From NCBI GenBank assembly GCA_023404675.1, contig JAEYAW010000013.1, positions 124,001-188,000 of the forward strand: a stretch of DNA of 64,000 bases, written 5' to 3'. Position 1 is the first letter of the stretch. Each line of letters opens with the position of its first letter. Made by a program: the position numbers and the translations under genes. Positions 17,890 to 26,581 of the stretch are shown one piece after another. Origin of the DNA: Pseudomonadota bacterium. Lineage in GTDB: Bacteria; Pseudomonadota; Alphaproteobacteria; Rhizobiales; Xanthobacteraceae. Under the pieces are notes generated by a model, which had not been told where the DNA came from, did not search any database, and was given only the letters and a program-made list of their open reading frames with translations.

Positions 17890-18213
17890 GCTGTGGTCCG
17901 GTGTCCTGTCCGGCGCCATGCGTGAGCGCCTCGAGCCTCCCCGCGCGTTCCCCGAAAAGGAGCAAAATGGAAAACGGTGCGGACGTCTGCCTTCTTCCCC
18001 GACTTTTTCCGCATACGGTAAACAACGGGTTAAGCTCGGCCGCGTAATCGTTAAAAGATCATCGCGGCGGCGGGGGCGGGGAAATTCCGCTTGAGTGAAT
18101 TTGACCCAGGCACTGCCGTTCATTTCTTGAGTAGGCTAAAGGAGCACCCAACAGCGATGGTCGCGGCCGGAACCGCGACCGGACAGCCCTGCTAGCGGAA
18201 GGTGAGGACGCCA
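17890..18213. other. Divergent promoter region between the podJ-like gene and the fad operon
   Basis: A 324-base stretch without a gene. Part of it (about 17990-18060) is visibly richer in A and T than the surroundings, as expected for a regulatory region. A TTGACC hexamer at 18101-18106 could be a -35 box for the rightward fad operon, but I see no good -10 at normal spacing. A strong Shine-Dalgarno-like GGAAGGTGAGG precedes the acyl-CoA dehydrogenase start. No operator palindrome is obvious. Confidence 0.4.
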
Positions 18214-20004
18214 ATGCCCAGCTACAAAGCTCCTGTCGAAGACGTGAGCTTCCTGTTCAATGACGTGTTTCAGATCGATCGCTACGACAACCTGCCCGGT
18301 TTCAGCGATGCGTCGGCCGATGTGCGGGCCGCGATCCTGTCGGAAGCGGCCAAGTTCGCCGAAGAGGTGATCCAGCCGCTGAACCGGGTCGGCGATCTCG
18401 AAGGCTGCAAGCGCCACGACGATGCCAGCGTGACCACCCCGACCGGCTTCAAGGAGGCGTTCAGGTCGCTGGCGGACGGCGGCTGGCTCGGCCTGTCGTT
18501 CCCCGAGGCCTATGGGGGGCAGGGCCTGCCCGTCACGCTCTCGCAGGCGGTCGGCGAGTTCTTCATCTCGGCCAATATGGCCTTTTCCATGTACCACGGG
18601 CTGACTCAGGGCGCGGTCGCCGCGCTGCTTGCCCATGGCAGCGACGAGCAGAAGGAAAAGTTCGTCCCGAACATGCTGGCGGGCAAATGGGCCGGCACCA
18701 TGAACCTGACCGAGCCGCATTGCGGCACCGATCTGGGCCTGCTGCGCACCAAGGCGGTGAAGCAGCCGGACGGCAGCTACAAGATCAGCGGCACCAAGAT
18801 CTTCATCTCGGGCGGCGAGCAGGATCTCACCGAAAACATCATCCATCTGGTGATCGCGCGCATCGAAGGCGCGCCCGCGGGCACCAAGGGCATCTCGCTG
18901 TTCGTCGTGCCCAAGATCGCCATCAACGACGACGGCACGCTGGGCGGGCCGAACGGCGTTTCCTGCGGCTCCATCGAGCACAAGATGGGCATCCACGGCA
19001 ATTCGACCTGCGTTCTCAACTACGACAACGCCACCGGCTGGCTGGTCGGCGAGGAGAACAAGGGCCTCAACGCCATGTTCGTGATGATGAACGAGGCGCG
19101 GCTTGGCGTCGGCGTGCAGGGCCTCGCCCAGTCCGAGGTCGCCTATCAGAACGCGGTCGCCTATGCGCGCGAGCGCCTGCAGGGCCGCGCGCTGACCGGC
19201 GCGAAGGAGCCGGGCAAGCCGGCCGATCCGATCATCGTGCATCCGGACGTCCGGCGGACGCTGCTCACCATCCGCTCGTTCAACGAGGCCGCGCGAGCGC
19301 TCGTCGTCTGGACCGCGCTGAAGAGCGATGTCGCCCACCGCTCGGGCGATGCCAAGGAGCGCGAGGCGGCGGACGACCACATGGGCCTGATGACCCCGGT
19401 CGTCAAAGGCGTGCTGACCGATGTCGGCTTCGCCAACACCGTCGCGGCCCAGCAGCTCTATGGCGGTCATGGCTACATCGCCGAACAGGGCATGGAGCAG
19501 TTCGTGCGCGATGCGCGCATCGCCATGATCTACGAAGGGGCCAACGGCATTCAGGCGCTCGATCTCGTCGGGCGCAAGCTGCCGCGCAACGGTGGCCGCG
19601 CTGTCATGGCGTTCTTCAACGAGGCCGGCGCTTTCGCCAAGGAGAACGCAACGGACGAAACGCTGAAGCCCATTGTCGCAGCGCTCTCGACCTCCCTCGG
19701 CCACCTGCAGCAGGCCACCATGTGGCTGATGCAGAATGCGATGGCCAAGCCCGACAACGCGGGGGCAGCCTCGACCGATTACATGCATCTGTTCGGGCGG
19801 GTGGCGCTTGGCTACATGTGGGCGATGATGGCGAAGACGGCCGCCGCCAAGCTTGCTGCCGGCGAGAGCTCTGATTATCTGCGCACCAAACTGGTGACGG
19901 GCCGGTTCTTTGCCGAGCGCATCTTGCCCGAAACCGCCACCTATCTCGCCCGCATCCAGGCGGGCGGCGCGACGGTTATGGAACTTCCGGCGGAGGCGTT
20001 CTGA
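18214..20004 (+). CDS. Acyl-CoA dehydrogenase (FadE-like, about 596 residues)
   Basis: FAD-dependent dehydrogenase making the first oxidation of acyl-CoA beta-oxidation. It has the long form of the family with an extra C-terminal helical domain, as in DmdC and related enzymes. Visible features are WLGLSFPEAYGGQGLP (N-terminal domain), MNLTEPHCGTDLGLL (FAD-binding beta domain), HKMGIHGNSTC, and the catalytic glutamate region MIYEGANGIQALDLVGRKL. ATG at 18214 is chosen over GTG at 18202 because GGAAGGTGAGG lies at good distance before it. It is followed by a thiolase and FadB, so it feeds a complete beta-oxidation cycle; chain-length preference is not evident. Confidence 0.9.
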   Translation: MPSYKAPVEDVSFLFNDVFQIDRYDNLPGFSDASADVRAAILSEAAKFAEEVIQPLNRVGDLEGCKRHDDASVTTPTGFKEAFRSLADGGWLGLSFPEAYGGQGLPVTLSQAVGEFFISANMAFSMYHGLTQGAVAALLAHGSDEQKEKFVPNMLAGKWAGTMNLTEPHCGTDLGLLRTKAVKQPDGSYKISGTKIFISGGEQDLTENIIHLVIARIEGAPAGTKGISLFVVPKIAINDDGTLGGPNGVSCGSIEHKMGIHGNSTCVLNYDNATGWLVGEENKGLNAMFVMMNEARLGVGVQGLAQSEVAYQNAVAYARERLQGRALTGAKEPGKPADPIIVHPDVRRTLLTIRSFNEAARALVVWTALKSDVAHRSGDAKEREAADDHMGLMTPVVKGVLTDVGFANTVAAQQLYGGHGYIAEQGMEQFVRDARIAMIYEGANGIQALDLVGRKLPRNGGRAVMAFFNEAGAFAKENATDETLKPIVAALSTSLGHLQQATMWLMQNAMAKPDNAGAASTDYMHLFGRVALGYMWAMMAKTAAAKLAAGESSDYLRTKLVTGRFFAERILPETATYLARIQAGGATVMELPAEAF

Positions 20005-20051
20005 CGCCTGCGGCGATGTCACAATGGTGGGATTGGAGCGTCCTCCCGTCC

Positions 20052-20077
20052 CATGTTAATAACATGATACGCATCAT
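20052..20077 (+). promoter_or_regulatory. Palindromes upstream of the thiolase gene (possible operator)
   Basis: CATGTTA (20052-20058) and TAACATG (20060-20066) form a 7-bp inverted repeat around one base. It overlaps a second small inverted repeat ATGAT (20064-20068) and ATCAT (20073-20077). They lie in the 88-base gap between the acyl-CoA dehydrogenase and thiolase genes, just before a strong Shine-Dalgarno (AAGGAGGG). They could be a regulator site or an internal promoter region. Only the symmetry is seen. Confidence 0.35.
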
Positions 20078-20092
20078 CTCAAGGAGGGTCTG

Positions 20093-21301
20093 ATGTCTGA
20101 GGCCTACATCTACGATCATGTCCGCACCCCGCGCGGCAAGGGAAAGTCGGACGGCTCGCTGCACGAAGTGACGGCGCTGGCACTGGCCACCGCGCCGCTC
20201 GAAGCGCTCAAGGAGCGCAACAATCTCACTGAGGACAGCGTTGATGACGTCGTGCTCGGCGTGGTCGATCCGATCGGCGAGGCCGGCGGCGACATCGCGC
20301 GCTTTGCCGCGGTCAAGGCGGGCCTCGGCGAGGCCGTCCCCGGCATCCAGATCTGCCGGTTCTGCGCCTCGGGCCTCGATGCCGTGAATTTCGCGGCGGC
20401 GCAGGTGATGTCCGGCCAGCACGAACTGACCATCGGCGGCGGCGCCGAGTCCATGAGCCGCATCGGCATCATGTCGTCGGGAACGTCGTGGCCGATGGAC
20501 CCGTCCATCGCGCTGCCGACCTATTTCATGCCGCAGGGCGTGTCGGCGGATCTGATCGCGACCAAGTACGGCTTTTCGCGCGATGATGTGGACGCGTATG
20601 CGGTGCAGAGCCAGCAGCGTGCCGCCAAGGCGTGGGAGGAAGGCCGCTTCAAGAACTCGGTCATTCCGGTCAAGGACATCAACGGCCTGACGATTCTGGA
20701 CAAGGACGAGCACATGCGCCCGTCCACCACGATGCAGTCGCTGGCGCAGTTGCAGCCTTCTTTCGCGGCGATGGCCGCGATGGGCGGCTTCGACGGGGTC
20801 GCGGTGCAGTCGCACCCTGAAGTCGAGCGCGTGAACTTCGTGCATCACGCAGGCAACTCCTCCGGCATCGTCGATGGTGCGGGCGCCGTCCTGATCGGCA
20901 ACGAGGAGGCCGGCAAGAAACTCGGGAAGAAGCCGCGCGCCAGGATCCGCGCCTTCGCCAATATCGGCTCCGAGCCGGCGATGATGCTGACCGGCCCGGT
21001 GGACGTAACGAAGAAGGTGCTGGAGCGCTCCGGCATGTCGCTGTCGGACATCGATCTGTTCGAACTGAACGAGGCGTTCGCCTCCGTTGTGCTGCGTTAC
21101 ATTCAGGCGTTCGACATCGATAACGACAAGATCAATGTCAACGGCGGTGCCATTGCGATGGGCCATCCGCTCGGCGCGACCGGCGCGATGATCCTTGGCA
21201 CGGTGCTCGACGAACTGGAGCGTACCGGCAAGTCCACCGCGCTGGTGACGCTGTGCATCGGCGGCGGCATGGGCACCGCAACCATCATCGAGCGCGTTTA
21301 A
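20093..21301 (+). CDS. Acetyl-CoA C-acyltransferase (thiolase, beta-oxidation)
   Basis: A 402-residue thiolase that cleaves 3-ketoacyl-CoA in the last step of beta-oxidation. The acylated cysteine is Cys91 in CRFCASGLDAVNF; GGGAESMS follows. The histidine motif is NGGAIAMGHPLGATGA, and the second catalytic cysteine is in TLCIGGGMGTA. The start has a strong AAGGAGGG 8 bases upstream. It lies between the acyl-CoA dehydrogenase and fadB genes, with 19 bases to the latter, so it belongs to the degradative FadA type rather than the biosynthetic PhbA type. Annotators may name it fadA. Confidence 0.92.
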   Translation: MSEAYIYDHVRTPRGKGKSDGSLHEVTALALATAPLEALKERNNLTEDSVDDVVLGVVDPIGEAGGDIARFAAVKAGLGEAVPGIQICRFCASGLDAVNFAAAQVMSGQHELTIGGGAESMSRIGIMSSGTSWPMDPSIALPTYFMPQGVSADLIATKYGFSRDDVDAYAVQSQQRAAKAWEEGRFKNSVIPVKDINGLTILDKDEHMRPSTTMQSLAQLQPSFAAMAAMGGFDGVAVQSHPEVERVNFVHHAGNSSGIVDGAGAVLIGNEEAGKKLGKKPRARIRAFANIGSEPAMMLTGPVDVTKKVLERSGMSLSDIDLFELNEAFASVVLRYIQAFDIDNDKINVNGGAIAMGHPLGATGAMILGTVLDELERTGKSTALVTLCIGGGMGTATIIERV

Positions 21302-21320
21302 GCTTCGGAGTCGAAACGTC

Positions 21321-23534
21321 ATGTCTTACAAGAATTTCAAGGTCGAAACCGATTCCGACGGCATCGCGCTGGTGACGTGGGATTCGCCGGGCAAATCGAT
21401 GAATGTGTGGGACGAGTCGGCAATTGCCGATCTCGAAGCCATCGTGAAGGCGACGACGGAAGATGCCGCGGTGAAGGGCGTTGTCGTCACCTCGGCGAAG
21501 GATGCATTCTCTGCCGGCGCCGATCTCACCATGCTGGAAAAGATGAATGCGGCCTATCAGCAGGCGCTGAAGGAGAAGGGCGAGACCGCGGCCAACAAGC
21601 TCGTCTATGACGAGAGCCGCAAGCTGTCGCTGGTGTTCCGGGCCATCGAGACCTCCGGCAAGCCGTGGGTCGCGGCGATCAACGGCCTCGCGCTCGGCGG
21701 CGGCTTCGAACTGGCGCTGGCGTGCCACTATCGCGTCGCGGCCGAAAATCCCAAGACCCGTCTCGGGCTGCCCGAGATCAAGGTCGGCCTGTTCCCCGGT
21801 GGCGGCGGCACCCAGCGCATCGCGCGCATGGTGCAGCCGCAGGACGCCATGCAGATCCTGCTCAAGGGCGAGGCGCTGCCGCTGGCCAAGGCCAAGGCGC
21901 TGAAGCTCGTCGACGCGATCGTGCCGGGTGCCGATCTGATCGCGGCCGCCAAGGACTGGATCAAGGGTGGCGGCAAGGCCGTCGCGCCGTGGGACGAGAA
22001 GGGCTTCAAGCTGCCCGGCGGTCCGGTCTATTCCAAGACCGGCATGCAGATGTTCCCGGCCGGCATCGCGCTGTATCGCCGCGAGACCTACGACAATTAC
22101 CCGGCCGCGCGCGCCATCCTGAACTGCGTCTATGAGGGCCTGATGGTGCCCATGGACGCGGCGCTGCGCATCGAGTCGCGCTACTTCTCGCAGATCGTGC
22201 GCAGCAAGGAAGCCGCGGCGATGATCCGCAGCCTGTTCGTCTCCATGGGCGAACTGAACAAGGGCGCGCGCCGCCCGCAGGGCGTGCCGCAGAACAAGGT
22301 GAAGAAGCTCGCGATCATCGGCGCGGGATTCATGGGGGCCAGCATCGGCTACGTGTCGGCGCAGGCCGGGATCGACGTGGTGCTGATCGATCGCGATCAG
22401 GCCTCCGCCGACAAGGGCAAGGCGCACGCCAAGTCCGTGATCGACGGGCTGATTGCCAAGGGGCGCGCCAAGGAGGCCGACCGCGACGCGCTGCTGTCGC
22501 GCATCACGGCGACCGCCGATTATGCCGCGCTCTCGGACTGCGATCTCGTCGTCGAGGCGGTGTTCGAGGACCGCAAGGTGAAGGCCGAGACCTATGCCAA
22601 GGCCCAGCAGTATCTAAAGCCGGGCGTGATCTTCGCGTCCAACACCTCGACCCTGCCGATCTCCTCGCTGGCCGAGGAGTTCAAGGATCAGGCGCGCTTC
22701 GTCGGCATCCACTTCTTCTCGCCGGTCGAGAAGATGCTGCTGACGGAGATCATCGTCGGCAAGAACACCGGCGACGAGGCGATCGCCGCCGCCCTCGACT
22801 TCGTGCTGCAGATCAAGAAGACGCCGATCATCGTCAACGATTCGCGCGGCTTCTTCGCCAACCGCTGCGTGCTGCGCTTCACGGCCGAGGGCCTTGAGAT
22901 GCTGCTCGAAGGCGTGCCCGCGCCGATGATCGAAACCGCGGCGAAGATGGCCGGCATGCCGGTCGGCCCGCTGTCGCTGTCGGACGAGATCGCTCTCGAC
23001 CTCGTGCTCAAGATTATGAAGGCGACCGAGGCCGATCTCGGCCCCAACGCCGTGGATCAGGAGCAGAAGAAGCTGATCGTCGAGATCGTCGAGAAGCAGG
23101 GCCGTCTCGGCCGCAAGAACGGCAAGGGCTTCTACGACTATCCCGAGAAGGGCAAGGGTCAGAAGAGCCTGTGGGCCGGCATCGCGGCGCTGCAACCGAA
23201 GAAGCTCGATCCCGACACCATCGACGTCGAGGAACTGAAGCAGCGCTTCCTCGCGGTGCAGGCGGTGGAAGCCGCGCGCACGGTGGAGGACCACGTGGTG
23301 GTCGATCCGCGCGAGGCCGATGTCGGCTCGATCCTCGGGTTCGGCTTCGCGCCGTTCACCGGCGGCACGCTGTCCTACATCGACTTCATGGGGACGAAAA
23401 ACTTCGTGGAGCTGTGCCACAAGCTGGAAGCCAAATACGGCTCGCGCTTCGCGCCGCCGAAGCTTCTGGAAGACATGGCAAAGACCGGCGAGACCTTCTA
23501 CGGAAAGTTCGCGCCGAAGAAGGCGGCCGCCTGA
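21321..23534 (+). CDS. fadB: Bifunctional enoyl-CoA hydratase/3-hydroxyacyl-CoA dehydrogenase
   Basis: A 737-residue FadB/FadJ-type protein. The N-terminal crotonase domain (about 1-190) has KDAFSAGADLTMLE and NGLALGGGFELALACHYRV, forming the oxyanion hole. The NAD-binding domain (about 325-505) opens with IIGAGFMGASIGYVSAQAG and holds the HFFSPVEKMLLTEII segment. C-terminal HAD domains end near residue 725. It carries out hydration and oxidation between the dehydrogenase and thiolase encoded upstream, so the operon encodes the full cycle. Two hairpins follow the stop. Confidence 0.93.
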   Translation: MSYKNFKVETDSDGIALVTWDSPGKSMNVWDESAIADLEAIVKATTEDAAVKGVVVTSAKDAFSAGADLTMLEKMNAAYQQALKEKGETAANKLVYDESRKLSLVFRAIETSGKPWVAAINGLALGGGFELALACHYRVAAENPKTRLGLPEIKVGLFPGGGGTQRIARMVQPQDAMQILLKGEALPLAKAKALKLVDAIVPGADLIAAAKDWIKGGGKAVAPWDEKGFKLPGGPVYSKTGMQMFPAGIALYRRETYDNYPAARAILNCVYEGLMVPMDAALRIESRYFSQIVRSKEAAAMIRSLFVSMGELNKGARRPQGVPQNKVKKLAIIGAGFMGASIGYVSAQAGIDVVLIDRDQASADKGKAHAKSVIDGLIAKGRAKEADRDALLSRITATADYAALSDCDLVVEAVFEDRKVKAETYAKAQQYLKPGVIFASNTSTLPISSLAEEFKDQARFVGIHFFSPVEKMLLTEIIVGKNTGDEAIAAALDFVLQIKKTPIIVNDSRGFFANRCVLRFTAEGLEMLLEGVPAPMIETAAKMAGMPVGPLSLSDEIALDLVLKIMKATEADLGPNAVDQEQKKLIVEIVEKQGRLGRKNGKGFYDYPEKGKGQKSLWAGIAALQPKKLDPDTIDVEELKQRFLAVQAVEAARTVEDHVVVDPREADVGSILGFGFAPFTGGTLSYIDFMGTKNFVELCHKLEAKYGSRFAPPKLLEDMAKTGETFYGKFAPKKAAA

Positions 23535-23545
23535 CCTTGTGAAAA

Positions 23546-23571
23546 GAGGCCGCCCGGTGTCGGGCAGCCTC
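23546..23571 (+). terminator. Hairpin after fadB
   Basis: Arms 23546-23556 and 23561-23571 pair over 11 positions with one mismatch around a GTGT loop. It is GC-rich without an immediate T-run, and could be a first, leaky terminator or an mRNA-end structure. Confidence 0.5.
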
Positions 23572-23590
23572 TCCGGTTTCAATCAGTTTT

Positions 23591-23629
23591 GGGCCGCTCT
23601 CCCGTCCAGGAATGAGCGGCCCATTTTCT
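23591..23629. terminator. Terminator between fadB and gst (probably bidirectional)
   Basis: A 9-bp perfect stem GGGCCGCTC (23591-23599) and GAGCGGCCC (23614-23622), flanked by TTTT before and ATTTTCTT after. It lies between two converging genes, 57 bases after fadB and 31 bases beyond the gst stop, so it may serve both. Confidence 0.7.
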
Positions 23630-23652
23630 TGGCCGCGATGATCGGGCGAGGA

Positions 23653-24267
23653 TCACGATGCCTGCAGCAGGCCTTCCATCTTCAGCGCGGACTGCACGCC
23701 GGGGCGTGCGGCGACGCGGGCCTTGAAAGCCATCAGGTTGCCGAACTTCGCAAGATCGAGCTTCATCCGCTCCGCCCAGGCCAGCATCACGAACAGATAG
23801 CCGTCAGCGACGGTGAACTGCTTGCCCATCAGGTAGTCCTTTCCGGCAAGACTTTGGTCGACGTACTGGAATTTGCCCGTCACGCGATCGCGGAAGAACT
23901 GCTTGCTTTCCTCCGAAAGTGCCGGCTGGAACAGCGGGCTGAAGTTCTTGTGCAACTCGCTGGTCAGGAAATTGAGCCATTCCTGCAGCCGGTAGCGTTC
24001 CAGCGTGCCGTTGGCGGGGGCGAGGTTCTTGTCAGCCGCCTTGTCGGCGATGGCCTGCACGATCACCGGTCCCTCGGTAATGGTCAGGCCGTCGTCGGTG
24101 ACGAGCGTCGGCACCTGCCCCTTCGGGTTGATTTTCGTGAAGTCCTCGCCGTTCTCGGTGGTTTTGGCTCGCAGGTCGACCTTGACGAGTTCATGAGGCA
24201 GGCCAGCCTCATGAAGCGCGATATGAGGCGACAGCGAGCAGGCACCGGGAGAATAATAGAGCTTCAT
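23653..24267 (-). CDS. Glutathione S-transferase (beta class, GstA-like)
   Basis: A 204-residue GST. The N-terminal thioredoxin fold begins MKLYYSPGACSLSPHIAL, with Tyr5 and Cys10 typical of beta-class enzymes that bind glutathione; NPKGQVPTLVTDDG and TEGPVIVQAI follow. The C-terminal helical domain contains the family segment FTVADGYLFVMLAWAERM. It conjugates or transfers glutathione in detoxification or redox protection. The start at 24267 is preferred over 24288, since 7 extra residues fall outside the fold. The gene is divergent from a MarR regulator across a double palindrome, and glutamate-cysteine ligase lies just beyond, a coherent thiol-stress cluster. Confidence 0.9.
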   Translation of the reverse strand: MKLYYSPGACSLSPHIALHEAGLPHELVKVDLRAKTTENGEDFTKINPKGQVPTLVTDDGLTITEGPVIVQAIADKAADKNLAPANGTLERYRLQEWLNFLTSELHKNFSPLFQPALSEESKQFFRDRVTGKFQYVDQSLAGKDYLMGKQFTVADGYLFVMLAWAERMKLDLAKFGNLMAFKARVAARPGVQSALKMEGLLQAS

Positions 24268-24307
24268 GGGGTTCCTCGTGGGAAGCATTGATCGAAGCCG
24301 TGGTAGC

Positions 24308-24360
24308 CATTAAATGCAGCTGCATCAATGGCATCCTTGTTGATGCAGCTGCATTTAATG
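24308..24360. promoter_or_regulatory. Perfect 21-bp inverted repeat of two identical palindromes (MarR-type operator)
   Basis: Arms 24308-24328 and 24340-24360 are exact reverse complements separated by 11 bases. Each arm contains the same 12-bp perfect palindrome ATGCAGCTGCAT (24314-24325 and 24343-24354), spaced 29 bp centre to centre. The element lies in the 125-bp gap between the divergent gst (start 24267) and marR (start 24393), where an auto- and cross-repressing MarR dimer would bind. Binding by the neighbouring regulator is inference. Confidence 0.75.
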
Positions 24361-24392
24361 CTATGAGTTCCGGAGGGCTTACGGACGGCGCC

Positions 24393-24881
24393 ATGAGACG
24401 CAAACCATCCACCGAGGCGACGCAGGCCTGGACCCGCCTGATGCGGGTGCAGACCCATGTGTTGAATGCTGTAGAGCAGGATCTGAAGCGCGCCGGCTTT
24501 CCGCCGCTCGCCTGGTACGACGCGTTGCTGGAGCTGTCGCGCTGCCCGGCAGGCGAGATGCGTCCCGTGGAGCTTGAGCGGCAGATGCTGATTCCGCAGT
24601 ATTCGACCTCGCGCCTGATCGACCGGCTGGTGGACGAGGGGCTGGTGGCGCGCCGCGAATGCAAGTCCGACAAGCGCGGTCAGTTCGTCGAGATCACGGA
24701 CACCGGCCGCGACTTGCAGAAGCGGATGTGGGCGGCCTATTCGGCAGCCATCGAACGCTACGTTGGCGCCAAGCTGACCGACACCGATGCCGCCCTGCTC
24801 TGCGACCTGCTCGACCGTCTTGGCTGTTCGTGCAATGCGACCAAGCCGATTGCCGTCAAGGAGAGCGTGCCCCCACGATGA
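24393..24881 (+). CDS. MarR-family transcriptional regulator
   Basis: A winged-helix repressor of about 162 residues. The core includes AWTRLMRVQTHVLNAVEQDL, PLAWYDALLELSRCP, the recognition region LIPQYSTSRLIDRLVDEGLV and the wing RRECKSDKRGQFVEITDTG. MarR proteins bind palindromic DNA as dimers and are released by phenolic, electrophilic or oxidant ligands. Two cysteines near the C-terminus (CLLD..GCSC region) could serve redox sensing. Start 24393 (MRRKPSTEA) is chosen over 24363, because 24363 follows the operator directly with no Shine-Dalgarno and GGAGGG lies at 24372-24377. It probably controls the divergent gst gene. Confidence 0.85.
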   Translation: MRRKPSTEATQAWTRLMRVQTHVLNAVEQDLKRAGFPPLAWYDALLELSRCPAGEMRPVELERQMLIPQYSTSRLIDRLVDEGLVARRECKSDKRGQFVEITDTGRDLQKRMWAAYSAAIERYVGAKLTDTDAALLCDLLDRLGCSCNATKPIAVKESVPPR

Positions 24882-24983
24882 TCCTTCCGGCTCGCCTGTT
24901 GGGGGCAGCGAGCCCGTTCGTTCTGTCCGGTCGCATCGACCACCCGCGTGCCTCTCCAGCCCGCATCAGTCTTGGAAATTGCA

Positions 24984-26354
24984 ATGGCACGTGACCAGAT
25001 CGATATGACGCCCCTGCATTCGCGCGACGAACTCGTCGCGTGGCTGGAGGCGGGGGTGAAGCCGGTGTCCGCCTTCAGGATCGGCACGGAGCATGAGAAG
25101 ACGCCGTTCACGCTGGAGGGACACCATCCCGTCCCCTACGAGGGTCCGCGCGGAATCGGCGCGCTGCTGGAAGGCATGAAGCTTCTGCTCGGCTGGGAGC
25201 CGATCATGGAGCAGGGCAACATCATCGGCCTCTATGACGTCACCGGCGGCGGCGCGATCTCGCTGGAGCCGGGCGGGCAGTTCGAACTGTCCGGCGCGCC
25301 GCTTGAGAACGTGCACCAGACCCACGTCGAACTGATGGCCCACCTGGCGCAGGTGCGCGAGATCGCGACCCCGCTGGGGATCGGATTTTTGGGGCTTGGC
25401 ATGACCCCGTCGTGGTCACGCGGCGACATTCCGGTCATGCCGAAGGGCCGCTACAAGATCATGACCAACTACATGCCGAAGGTCGGTCAATACGGCCTCG
25501 ATATGATGTACCGGACCTGCACGGTGCAGACCAATCTCGACTTTTCCTCCGAAGCCGACATGGTCAGGAAACTGCGCGTGTCGGTGGCCCTCCAGCCGAT
25601 CGCCACAGCGCTGTTCGCCAACTCGCCGTTCACCGAGGGCAGGCCCAATGGCTTTCTGTCGTTCCGCTCGGAAATCTGGCGCGACACGGACAACGACCGA
25701 TCCGGAATGATCCCGTGGGCTTTCGAGGACGGCATGGGTTTCGAGCGCTGGGTCGATTATGCGCTGGACGTGCCGATGTATTTCGTCAAGCGCGGCGAAA
25801 CCTATATCGACGTGGCCGGCTCCTCGTTCCGGGATTTCTTCAAGGGCTGCAATCCGCATCTGCCGGGCGAGAAGCCGACGCTGTCGGATTGGGCCAACCA
25901 TCTCTCGACGCTGTTTCCGGAAGTCCGGCTCAAGCGCTATCTGGAAATGCGCGGAGCCGACGGGGTATCCTGGAACAGGTTGCCTGCGCTTCCGGCGCTG
26001 TGGGTCGGCCTGCTCTACGACAATGCGAGCCTTGATGCCGCCTGGGATCTGGTCAAGCACTGGAGCGCCGCGGACCGGCAGGCGCTGCGGGACGATGTGC
26101 CGCGCCTGGGCCTCAAGGCGAGGGTGCGCGGGCGCTTCGTGTTCGAGGTTGCCAAGGAGTGTCTGGCGCTCGCCCATGCGGGCCTGCGCCGCCGTGCGCG
26201 GCTCGACCATCTGGGCCGCGACGAATCGCGCCATCTCGCGCCGCTTGATCAGATTGTGGATGGCGGTCGCACGCCGGCCGAGGACATGCTGGCCAAGTAT
26301 CATGACGGCTGGCACGGCTCGATCGAGCCGGTCTACGACGAATATTCGTTCTGA
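24984..26354 (+). CDS. gshA: Glutamate-cysteine ligase (plant/alphaproteobacterial type)
   Basis: A 456-residue enzyme making gamma-glutamylcysteine, the first step of glutathione synthesis. It starts MARDQIDMTPLHSRDELV with GTEHEKTPF and GGAISLEPGGQFELSG, the nucleotide and glutamate-binding core of the type shared with plants. It ends with the family tail EPVYDEYSF. ATG at 24984 is preferred over the 24948 start for lack of conserved sequence before it. It lies 102 bases after marR on the same strand and near gst, so glutathione supply and use are grouped. Confident on family; regulation by the MarR protein is only suggested by proximity. Confidence 0.92.
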   Translation: MARDQIDMTPLHSRDELVAWLEAGVKPVSAFRIGTEHEKTPFTLEGHHPVPYEGPRGIGALLEGMKLLLGWEPIMEQGNIIGLYDVTGGGAISLEPGGQFELSGAPLENVHQTHVELMAHLAQVREIATPLGIGFLGLGMTPSWSRGDIPVMPKGRYKIMTNYMPKVGQYGLDMMYRTCTVQTNLDFSSEADMVRKLRVSVALQPIATALFANSPFTEGRPNGFLSFRSEIWRDTDNDRSGMIPWAFEDGMGFERWVDYALDVPMYFVKRGETYIDVAGSSFRDFFKGCNPHLPGEKPTLSDWANHLSTLFPEVRLKRYLEMRGADGVSWNRLPALPALWVGLLYDNASLDAAWDLVKHWSAADRQALRDDVPRLGLKARVRGRFVFEVAKECLALAHAGLRRRARLDHLGRDESRHLAPLDQIVDGGRTPAEDMLAKYHDGWHGSIEPVYDEYSF

Positions 26355-26581
26355 GGGCGCAGGAGAATCATAAATCCCCGGCGACCGGAATACCGTAGCC
26401 GCTGAGCGGTTCGCCCTCGATCGATTGTCAGCGCGGTGTCGGCAGACGCGATGCCCGCTTCCTCGCGCAATGTTCATCCCCCGTACATAAAGCGGCCGGC
26501 TAAATGAAACGCCCGTGGCGTGTCTTTCGGAGGCGCTTGCGGAGTTTCCGTGTGAAACCGTCCTCTTGGGAATGAGCCGGC

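Noticed and set aside
15535..17925. Long plus-strand frame over the PodJ-like gene
   Set aside because: Antisense shadow; Arg/Gly-rich composition without motifs, while the minus-strand protein has coherent domains.
24288..24362. Earlier start for the MarR gene
   Set aside because: It would run through the double operator and encode residues of no MarR character.
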